This document shows positions 1 through 5,928 of a DNA stretch of 5,928 bases, in pieces. Position 1 is the first letter of the stretch; each line of letters opens with the position of its first letter. The position numbers were made by a program, and so were the translations under genes. Below the pieces are notes generated by a model. That model did not search any database. It saw only the letters and a list, made by a program, of their open reading frames with translations, and was not told where the DNA came from. The stretch spans positions 1 through 5,928 of the forward strand of contig JAFWRL010000060.1 of NCBI GenBank assembly GCA_017520105.1. Direction: 5' to 3'. The stretch is from Fibrobacter sp. (GTDB lineage Bacteria; Fibrobacterota; Fibrobacteria; Fibrobacterales; Fibrobacteraceae).

Positions 1-230
1 CGTTCGCGAATCCACGGTTCACGGATGCGTTCAAGTCCTTTCTTTACATCAATAATCTTGTCGGGGTCGCCATAAGCGCCACTCGTATCGTAAACAGGGA
101 GCACGGGGCATTTGGGGTCGTCGAGCGTGATTTCGCGCATGGCGACTTTCAAGTCCGGAAAAAGTTTACCGGGTACATAAATCTTGCGAGACTGCGGAAA
201 CGGCTTGAAAAAGCCATTGGATTCAGACAT
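1..230 (-). CDS. thiC: Phosphomethylpyrimidine synthase ThiC, N-terminal part (continues past the left edge)
   Basis: ThiC is a cytoplasmic radical-SAM enzyme that converts aminoimidazole ribotide to hydroxymethylpyrimidine phosphate, the pyrimidine half of thiamine. Only the first 76 codons are present. The translation begins MSESNGFFKPFPQSRKIYV and carries family N-terminal landmarks in order: S-R-K-I-Y-V (about residues 14-19), the M-R-E-I motif (about 31-34), the P-V-Y-D-T-S-G-x-Y-G-D-P block (about 45-56) and a G-L-x-x-I-R-x-P-W-I segment (about 65-74). The catalytic core and the C-terminal iron-sulfur cysteines lie outside the window. The start is the ATG at 230-228, preceded at seven to eight bases by AGGAA, which is also the 3' end of a TPP riboswitch. 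That placement independently supports the identification. It is divergent from the lipoprotein gene at 446. Confidence 0.93.
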   Translation of the reverse strand, partial: MSESNGFFKPFPQSRKIYVPGKLFPDLKVAMREITLDDPKCPVLPVYDTSGAYGDPDKIIDVKKGLERIREPWIRE

Positions 231-235
231 AAACG

Positions 236-304
236 TTCCTTTTGTTCAATTACGAACCAAGTTCAAGGGGTATAATCTCAGCCGACGATGGGTACGGCAC
301 CCCG
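236..304 (-). ncRNA. TPP (THI-element) riboswitch in the thiC leader
   Basis: Read on the minus strand, the leader shows THI-box landmarks in the right order. GGGGT (303-299) pairs with ACCCC (271-267) as P2. GCCG/CGGC (298-295 with 284-281) forms P3. The conserved G-C-T-G-A-G-A follows P3. After P2 come T-T-G-A-A-C and a small stem G-T-T-C/G-A-A-C with loop GTAATT (P5-like). CCTT/AAGG can close P4. The element ends in AAGGAA, which is the thiC Shine-Dalgarno, so TPP binding probably hides the ribosome site. Two departures are visible: the J5/4 segment usually written GCGUA reads A-A-C-A-A here, and I find no convincing P1 helix. The bases just upstream form a CCAAT/ATTGG hairpin instead. Location directly before thiC makes the assignment strong despite the divergence. 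Confidence 0.85.
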
Positions 305-433
305 CCAATAATATAGATAATTGGGTTAGAGGAGGGACTAGAGAGGAGAGACTATCGTCGATTATTTCAGAAATATGGGAGGGCGGTGTTGGTCTAGTAT
401 GCATAAATAAAAACGACATTATTTATATTTATG
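305..433. promoter_or_regulatory. Divergent intergenic region: thiC 5' leader/promoter and lipoprotein promoter
   Basis: This stretch must hold the promoters of both divergent genes, but no clear sigma-70 pair stands out for either. AT-rich candidates are TATGCATA (399-406) and TTATTTATATTT (419-430). Structured elements include an inverted repeat CCAAT (305-309)/ATTGG (320-324), a perfect dyad TATTTC-A-GAAATA (363-375), and two GACTA copies (336-340 and 350-354) in a purine-rich stretch (328-350) that would be CU-rich in thiC RNA. The segment 354-365 is the reverse complement of 272-277 plus 284-289 inside the riboswitch. Whether it is transcribed depends on a thiC start site upstream of about position 366, which I cannot fix. 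Confidence 0.45.
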
Positions 434-438
434 AAGGA
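434..438 (+). promoter_or_regulatory. Ribosome binding site that selects the lipoprotein start
   Basis: AAGGA ends seven bases before the ATG at 446. Two earlier in-frame ATGs exist at 431 and 440, but the first lies upstream of this site and the second is only one base away from it. Starting at 446 also gives a compact lipoprotein signal peptide. Confidence 0.8.
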
Positions 439-445
439 AATGATT

Positions 446-1123
446 ATGAAAAATTTGGTTACAACATGCATTTGCGCCCTTTCGCTGCTTGCCTGCGGGT
501 CGGGTGAAAAATCGGAAGAAATTCGGAATGAAAATTCTGGAACCCAGACAGAGCAGGCTCCTACAAAGGAATCGATGACGGAATCTCAGGTGTTTGCCTA
601 CATCTTGGGTGAAGAATACGCTAAATCTCTGTATCTCAACACTCCTCCGCGCATTGGCGAAATGTTGGATCTTGATGCGATGGTGCAGGGTATCGTCGAT
701 AACGAGAAGGCTCTGAAGGATTCGAACTGGGTGCTCCAGGTTCCTTTTGAAGAACAGAAGTCTCTCGATGCCCATTATGATCAGGTTGCGAAGGACCGCG
801 CGGCGTTGGGGGAGAATGCCCGACCGATCGTCCTTGCGGGGCCGATTACGGGGCAGAAAGTTGTCATTACGGATACGACGTCCAGAATTGTCAAGTATTC
901 TTACGCTCAAGGCGTGTCAATCGACATTCTCTTTAACGGGATGAGGGAAACTTTCAGTGAAAATTTCGAGGGCCGGTTTTTTATTCAGGGTGTGCGCGAA
1001 TCCATATACGAAGTGATTGATCCGTCGTTCAAGAAGACCGTGTCGGGCGAGAGACTTCAAGCGGTAAATATGGAGTACAAGAAGCGCTTGGAAAAAATCC
1101 GCGAGGAACGCCGCCGCCAGTAA
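446..1123 (+). CDS. Lipoprotein with two FKBP N-terminal (Mip dimerisation-like) domains and no isomerase domain
   Basis: This is a 225-residue predicted lipoprotein. The signal peptide has a short n-region (MKN), a hydrophobic core and an L-L-A-C lipobox with the acylated cysteine at residue 17. A polar, flexible linker follows (about 18-45). Residues 46-118 resemble the FKBP-type peptidyl-prolyl isomerase N-terminal domain: an S-x-x-x-A-Y-x-L-G helix start, D-L-D-A-M-V-Q-G-I and a charged closing helix. Residues 146-219 appear to repeat the fold: K-Y-S-Y-A-Q-G, then F-F-I-Q-G-V-R-E-S-I and Y-K-K-R-L-E-K. No catalytic FKBP domain follows; the protein ends in a basic Arg-rich tail. In Mip/FkpA proteins this domain dimerises and chaperones, so a periplasm-facing scaffold or chaperone role is possible but inferred. 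No terminator is evident after it, so some read-through toward glnS is possible. Start chosen from the AAGGA site and lipobox. Confidence 0.8.
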   Translation: MKNLVTTCICALSLLACGSGEKSEEIRNENSGTQTEQAPTKESMTESQVFAYILGEEYAKSLYLNTPPRIGEMLDLDAMVQGIVDNEKALKDSNWVLQVPFEEQKSLDAHYDQVAKDRAALGENARPIVLAGPITGQKVVITDTTSRIVKYSYAQGVSIDILFNGMRETFSENFEGRFFIQGVRESIYEVIDPSFKKTVSGERLQAVNMEYKKRLEKIREERRRQ

Positions 1124-1161
1124 GGTGTATAAATCAGAAATGGATTTGGTTGGCGAAAGTC

Positions 1162-1191
1162 TTGTATTTAACATTTCCTGGTCACTATTTA
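1162..1191 (+). promoter_or_regulatory. Candidate glnS promoter
   Basis: TTGTAT (1162-1167) and TATTTA (1186-1191) are separated by 18 bases and resemble weak -35 and -10 boxes. If real, transcription would start inside the heptamer array and place most repeat units in the glnS 5' UTR. This is pattern matching only. Confidence 0.25.
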
Positions 1192-1225
1192 CTTCCTACT
1201 TCCTACTTCCTACTTCCTACTTTTC
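1184..1225 (+). repeat. Heptamer tandem array upstream of glnS
   Basis: Four perfect consecutive copies of ACTTCCT occupy 1191-1218. A degenerate unit in the same register stands on each side: ACTATTT (1184-1190) and ACTTTTC (1219-1225). The array ends 36 bases before the glnS ATG, between the likely promoter and the ribosome binding site. Short perfect tandem units like this can change copy number by slipped-strand replication. Confidence 0.92.
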
Positions 1226-1261
1226 TACATTTCCCTCGTAAAATTTTAAAAGGACCCAGTT

Positions 1262-2929
<1,668 letters not shown>

Positions 2930-2944
2930 TTCATTGGTATGTCA

Positions 2945-2988
2945 CCCCGGCTGGAGCCTGTCCCGGATTTATTCCGGGATGCCGGGGT
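2945..2988. repeat. REP-like nested palindrome after glnS
   Basis: Two perfect nested stems are visible: ACCCCGGC (2945-2952) with GCCGGGGT (2981-2988), and inside it TCCCGGA (2961-2967) with TCCGGGA (2973-2979) around a TTTAT loop. The GC-rich cruciform with a mobile-looking core resembles the extragenic GTCAYCCCGG-type palindromes dispersed in many bacterial genomes. It has no T-tract of its own, so it is not by itself a terminator; it may shield the glnS mRNA 3' end. Dispersal elsewhere in the genome cannot be seen from one copy. Confidence 0.75.
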
Positions 2989-3025
2989 CGCCTTACACGG
3001 TTCTAATCCGAATAGGAATTTTGTT

Positions 3026-3052
3026 CCTCGGCCTCAGTGCCGGGGATTTTTT
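3026..3052 (+). terminator. Intrinsic terminator of glnS
   Basis: CCTCGGC (3026-3032) pairs with GCCGGGG (3039-3045), seven pairs including one G-U, around a six-base loop, and is followed by A and six Ts (3047-3052). It lies about 100 bases after the glnS stop and just before the AT-rich region that leads into the TPR gene. Confidence 0.85.
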
Positions 3053-3065
3053 ATGGTGAACATTT

Positions 3066-3071
3066 TATATT
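3066..3071 (+). promoter_or_regulatory. Candidate -10 box for the TPR gene
   Basis: TATATT sits in a very AT-rich stretch between the glnS terminator and the TPR start. No recognisable -35 hexamer is found at 16-18 bases upstream, where the terminator stem lies, so the call is weak. Confidence 0.25.
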
Positions 3072-3098
3072 TTGTTTTGAAGATTAAACTGAAAAAGA

Positions 3099-4100
3099 AT
3101 GGAATCTATGAAACGTAAAATTTTGATTTTCGTATGTGCGTTTGCCGCGTTTGCATTGGCCCAAAATAGAAATCCTTTGCAAGAGGCTATGGAGACTTTG
3201 AAAGCCTCCAAAACGCTTTACTCCATGAAAATGCTTGATAAGCCAATTCCTGTACCTGATCGAAGTCGGTTGATAAATGTTCAGGTCTATCGCGAAAAAC
3301 AGGCCGATGGCTATATATTGAAAAAGATAGAACCTACAAACGAAGCAAAAAAATTGTTCGATAAGGCCGAAAGTTTTTTTGGCTCCCATCAGTATGCCAA
3401 GGCCCGCGATACTTATACGCTTGCTTTGCAACAAGACCCTAAATTGTATAGTGCGATGACCTATATTGCGCAAACTTATGGAATTGAAAAGAATTGGGAC
3501 AAGGCTGAATTGTGGTATAAAAAGGCTATTGAAGCCAACTACATAGATTTTCTCGCGCACTGGTTGCTTGCCGATGTGTATAAAATTAAGGGACAGAAGG
3601 AAAAAGCTCTTGAGGAAATCTCTATCGCGAAGGTTCTGAATCGTAATAATCCGCGATTGGAAGCTTTGCGCAAAGATATTTACGGTTTAAATGGATTGAA
3701 TATTAAGAATTGGACTTTTAACCCGCAAATCCGTATTACTCGTGATTCAGTGACAGGCAATGTGAATATGGTGGCTGATTCTATTTGGGCTATTTATGCA
3801 TCTGTTCAGACAGCGTGGTTGTATGAACCGAAGTATAAGGAAAGGGCGAAAAAGTCGGTAATGCCGGAGACCATGTATCGTGAATGCCTGATGGGACTAT
3901 TGCCGTTTATGGAAAACAAATCTTTAAAGGATTCCGTGGAAGTACTCAAGAGGCTTGACAAGGTTCTAACTGCGGATAAACTTGAAGAATTTATTTTTTA
4001 CGAAATCATTCTTCCTGACAATCCTGCGCTTATTTTTTACTTAGACAAGAAACAGATCGAAAGTTTGAAAGATTATGTAATCTGGGCGAACAAGAAATAA
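3099..4100 (+). CDS. Exported tetratricopeptide-repeat protein of unknown function
   Basis: The 333-residue product begins with a basic n-region (K-R-K) and a hydrophobic stretch (about 8-21) ending A-L-A before Q22, a plausible signal peptidase I site, so it is probably periplasmic or secreted. Residues about 82-183 form three consecutive TPR units (roughly 82-115, 116-149, 150-183), with typical motifs such as A-E-S-F-F-G-S-H-Q-Y-A-K-A, W-D-K-A-E-L-W-Y-K-K-A-I and G-Q-K-E-K-A-L-E-E-I. TPRs bind partner proteins or peptides. I do not recognise the remaining 140 residues, which look globular and helical. The start is uncertain: the ATG at 3099 has no clear ribosome site, while the in-frame ATG at 3108 would place K-R-K next to the initiator, with only a weak GGA four bases upstream. 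The gene is clearly more AT-rich than glnS, which may mean low expression or a different origin. It is convergent with the CotH-family gene. Confidence 0.85.
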   Translation: MESMKRKILIFVCAFAAFALAQNRNPLQEAMETLKASKTLYSMKMLDKPIPVPDRSRLINVQVYREKQADGYILKKIEPTNEAKKLFDKAESFFGSHQYAKARDTYTLALQQDPKLYSAMTYIAQTYGIEKNWDKAELWYKKAIEANYIDFLAHWLLADVYKIKGQKEKALEEISIAKVLNRNNPRLEALRKDIYGLNGLNIKNWTFNPQIRITRDSVTGNVNMVADSIWAIYASVQTAWLYEPKYKERAKKSVMPETMYRECLMGLLPFMENKSLKDSVEVLKRLDKVLTADKLEEFIFYEIILPDNPALIFYLDKKQIESLKDYVIWANKK

Positions 4101-4115
4101 AATGTTTGTATTGGC

Positions 4116-4153
4116 GTAGGTCAGTATGCTGAGCTTGCCGACCTGCCTAGGTC
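4116..4153. repeat. Overlapping inverted repeats beside the TPR gene 3' end
   Basis: GACCT (4140-4144) can pair either with AGGTC upstream (4118-4122; extended to GTAGGTC/GACCTGC with one wobble) or with AGGTC downstream (4149-4153, loop GCCT). The core T-G-C-T-G-A-G-C-T-T-G (4127-4137) resembles the conserved centre of a widespread intergenic repeat related to CTGAGCTTGTCGAAG. Only one, diverged copy is present here. Confidence 0.55.
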
Positions 4154-4154
4154 A

Positions 4155-4190
4155 AAAAAAATAGGGACGCCCATGTAGGCGTCCTTTTTT
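4155..4190. terminator. Bidirectional intrinsic terminator between the convergent TPR and CotH genes
   Basis: GGACGCC (4165-4171) pairs perfectly with GGCGTCC (4178-4184) around the loop CATGTA. Six Ts (4185-4190) follow on the plus strand. On the minus strand the A-tract at about 4154-4161 gives the T-run, so the same stem can end transcripts from both sides. It lies 64 bases after the TPR stop and 17 bases after the CotH stop. Confidence 0.92.
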
Positions 4191-4207
4191 AGGGTGAGGA
4201 GTTTTGT

Positions 4208-5928
4208 TTATCGGCTGATCATTTTCCTGTTCAGCGTGGCAATCCAATGCTTGTTGCGGGCCGCTCGCGGAATATGGAACGACTGCATGCCTGCGTTGAT
4301 TTGCTTTTCGAAGAGAACGTTGCCGTTGAAGTCCATGAGCCTGAACATGCCGCCTCTCTCGCTCTGGACTGTAATCTTGTTTTCGTTGAGAGTGTAGAAG
4401 TTCAGTCTTCTTATTTCCTGATGGCCTATGATGGCGTCTCTCTCAGGATTTGAGCTGCTTGAAGATTTTGAAAACCTGGAATGGCTTGACGAACTCGTTT
4501 TGCTGCTGGATGAACTCGGATTTGTCGGAGTGGTCGGGGTATCATCGTCGTCCTTGTCGTAGTAATTCCAGTCGTCAATGATGAGGGCTTCGGTGACTAC
4601 GGGGGAGGCGGGCTCGCTGAAACTCATCTGCTGGTCTATCCATGAGAAACGCTGCTTCACGTACTTGCGCAGATGCTCGATTTCGGCATCCCATGTGGGC
4701 TCGTTGTAGTAGTTCATCTTCATGCCCATGCAGAAGCCGCCCATGCCGCCGCCCCAGCCGCCCCACATGCCGCCGTTGTTCCCGCCATTATTGTTGCCGG
4801 ATTCCATCGGGTCGGCATCGCAGGTGCCGCTAGACTGGCCCAGGTTCGGCCAGCGTTCGAAATTGCGGTTGGCGGCGTTCTTGAGTACGGTCTTGAGCGA
4901 GTCGATGAATTTGTCGATGTTCTTGGTGTGCCATACACCGCTGCGGAGCTGTGCCCAGCGTTCCTTGTACTTTTGCTGGAAGGTGTTGTTGCTCCACAAG
5001 TTCTGTATCCACTTTGCCACGAACCATTCTCCGGCACCGCTTTTTGCACTCTGCGGAATACGCCAACCGTCTGCTTTTTCGCCACCAACGCGCTGGTAGG
5101 CGCCGAATGCCAAGTTGAAGTCCCACGGTGCACCGAGCTGGAGCTTGCCTCCCTTGCTGTCCTTGTCCTTGAACATGTAGAAGCTGCAGATGTAGGCGTC
5201 GGTGTTGTTGGTGACATCTTCGTGGATGACGTAATCTACGGCAGCTTCTATATCCAAGATGTCGGAGCATCCGTTGCTGGTGATGTCGCCATTATCGCAC
5301 TTCTGTTCGATGGAGTTGAAGAAGTTCTTGATGTAGTCCTGCTGTGCCTTGTTCGTATTTTCCTTTTTCGGGGAACGCATCACGACAGGGGAGCCGTCCT
5401 TGCTCTTGAATCCTTCCTTGTCAAGCCCCTGCGTAGAGTTGTTGTCCACCTTGTCGATGCTTAGCACGTAGCCGCCGGTTACGTCGTCGCCGCTGATATC
5501 TTCGTCCTTGAGTTTCGCGATATGCACACGGGCTTTGGCACGCTTGATTTTTTCGAGCAACAGATAAACGCCCTTGTATTGCCCGTTCAGGTAGAGTTCG
5601 AAGAACTTGAATCGGGAACTGTAGCGGCCCGTGCGCTGGTAGAGCCAGTAGGCGAGCGCGTTGCGGATGAGCGTCTTGTCAACATACGGTCCGTGGAACA
5701 CCCAGTCGGCGTTCTTGGGCATGCCTAAAACCTTGAGGCTTGTGTCGTGGCAGGCCGTATCGGCGACGTTCGTACAGGAGCGTGCCTTGAGCTCTATGCC
5801 ATAACCCTTTTTGGGAAAGTCTGCGGAAGTCTGCCCGCGAATCTTGATGCCGATATCTATTTTATCGACCTTCGAAGAATCCGAAAGCGTATTCGAGCCG
5901 TTATCCACAATGCGCATTTCGCCGGGAA
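4208..5928 (-). CDS. Secreted CotH-family kinase-like protein with Ser-rich linker and C-terminal tail (5' end beyond the right edge)
   Basis: Residue numbers count from the first in-window Met (codon 5917-5915); the frame stays open past the edge, reading P-G-E before that Met, so the true start and probable signal peptide are missing. CotH proteins have an atypical protein-kinase fold; B. subtilis CotH phosphorylates spore-coat proteins, and relatives occur in secreted proteins of cellulose degraders. Matching blocks are I-K-I-R-G-Q-T-S-A-D-F-P-K-K-G-Y (24-39), W-V-F-H-G-P-Y-V-D-K-T-L-I-R-N (72-86), Y-L-N-G-Q-Y-K-G-V-Y-L-L-x-E-K-I-K-R (109-126), N-N-T-D-A-Y (237-242) and W-D-F-N-L-A-F-G (265-272). 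D240 and D266 are the likely metal or catalytic aspartates, by family position. A Gly/Asn/Met/Trp-rich insert (373-400) precedes the closing helix (409-431). An Asp/Thr/Ser linker (452-490) leads to a beta-rich tail (500-569). Cysteine pairs C48/C56 and C207/C217 fit an oxidising environment. The substrate is unknown. Confidence 0.92.
   Translation of the reverse strand, partial: PGEMRIVDNGSNTLSDSSKVDKIDIGIKIRGQTSADFPKKGYGIELKARSCTNVADTACHDTSLKVLGMPKNADWVFHGPYVDKTLIRNALAYWLYQRTGRYSSRFKFFELYLNGQYKGVYLLLEKIKRAKARVHIAKLKDEDISGDDVTGGYVLSIDKVDNNSTQGLDKEGFKSKDGSPVVMRSPKKENTNKAQQDYIKNFFNSIEQKCDNGDITSNGCSDILDIEAAVDYVIHEDVTNNTDAYICSFYMFKDKDSKGGKLQLGAPWDFNLAFGAYQRVGGEKADGWRIPQSAKSGAGEWFVAKWIQNLWSNNTFQQKYKERWAQLRSGVWHTKNIDKFIDSLKTVLKNAANRNFERWPNLGQSSGTCDADPMESGNNNGGNNGGMWGGWGGGMGGFCMGMKMNYYNEPTWDAEIEHLRKYVKQRFSWIDQQMSFSEPASPVVTEALIIDDWNYYDKDDDDTPTTPTNPSSSSSKTSSSSHSRFSKSSSSSNPERDAIIGHQEIRRLNFYTLNENKITVQSERGGMFRLMDFNGNVLFEKQINAGMQSFHIPRAARNKHWIATLNRKMISR
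4448..4552 (-). other. Asp/Thr/Ser-rich linker region of the CotH-family gene
   Basis: These codons encode a D-D-D-D run, a T-P-T-T-P-T-N-P hinge and three serine clusters (residues about 456-490). Polyserine linkers of this type join domains in secreted Fibrobacter proteins, which is one reason for the organism suggestion. The region separates the kinase-like domain from the C-terminal tail. Confidence 0.8.
4718..4800 (-). other. Low-complexity Gly/Asn/Met/Trp-rich insert in the CotH-family gene
   Basis: Residues about 374-400 consist almost wholly of Gly, Asn, Met and Trp, with G-G-N-N-G-G, M-W-G-G-W-G-G-G-M-G-G and M-G-M-K-M segments. The insert is GC-rich at DNA level (many GGC codons) and sits between the main kinase-like domain and the final helix that normally closes the CotH fold. 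Confidence 0.85.

Noticed and set aside
431..445. Longer lipoprotein start at the ATG at 431
   Set aside because: The only good ribosome site (434-438) lies inside this extension and fits the ATG at 446. The shorter start also gives a normal lipoprotein n-region.
184..507. A plus-strand open frame of 107 codons across the thiC leader
   Set aside because: It runs antisense through the thiC start and TPP riboswitch and overlaps the lipoprotein gene in another frame. It has no ribosome site.
1131..1147. Hairpin AAATC/GATTT after the lipoprotein stop as a terminator
   Set aside because: It has only five A-T-rich pairs and no T-tract, so it is too weak to call.
4673..5464. A 263-codon plus-strand open frame inside the CotH-family gene
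   Set aside because: Its Ala/Val/His-rich translation has no recognisable motif, and it is fully antisense to conserved CotH blocks.
5915..5917. Methionine codon as the true start of the CotH-family gene
   Set aside because: The frame is open upstream to the edge, the preceding bases show no ribosome site, and CotH proteins normally have a signal peptide and further strands before the I-K-I-R-G block.

Overview
The window most likely comes from a member of the Fibrobacterota (Fibrobacter-like). This is inferred from protein style, not from a marker gene: a secreted CotH-family protein with a long polyserine linker and a short C-terminal beta-rich tail, a two-domain glutaminyl-tRNA synthetase in a non-proteobacterial setting, AAGGA-type ribosome binding sites, and moderate GC with AT-rich intergenic regions. 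The species cannot be settled from this stretch.

Layout. At the left edge, on the minus strand, lie the first 76 codons of thiC (pyrimidine branch of thiamine synthesis). A TPP riboswitch precedes it, and the riboswitch's last bases are the thiC ribosome binding site, so translational control is likely. The 5' leader of this transcript also holds a 12-base segment that can pair with both flanks of the conserved aptamer core. This is the most original signal in the window. Divergently, on the plus strand, is a small lipoprotein (446-1123) that appears to carry two copies of the FKBP-type N-terminal (Mip dimerisation) domain and no prolyl-isomerase domain. A perfect heptamer tandem array (ACTTCCT x4, with degenerate flanking units) lies directly upstream of a complete glnS (1262-2929). 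After glnS come a nested GC-rich REP-like palindrome and an intrinsic terminator whose arms have alternative partners. Next is a secreted TPR protein (3099-4100) of unknown role. Its 3' end faces a minus-strand CotH-family protein (4208 to the right edge), and the two share a bidirectional terminator.

How the genes relate. This looks like an ordinary chromosomal neighbourhood of separately transcribed genes, not a single operon or mobile island: thiC and the lipoprotein diverge, and the TPR and CotH genes converge. Three of the five genes encode exported proteins (lipoprotein, periplasmic TPR protein, surface or secreted CotH protein), but nothing in the sequence ties them to one pathway. I see no tRNA, rRNA, insertion sequence, CRISPR array or attachment site. 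No intergenic stretch exceeds 300 bases.
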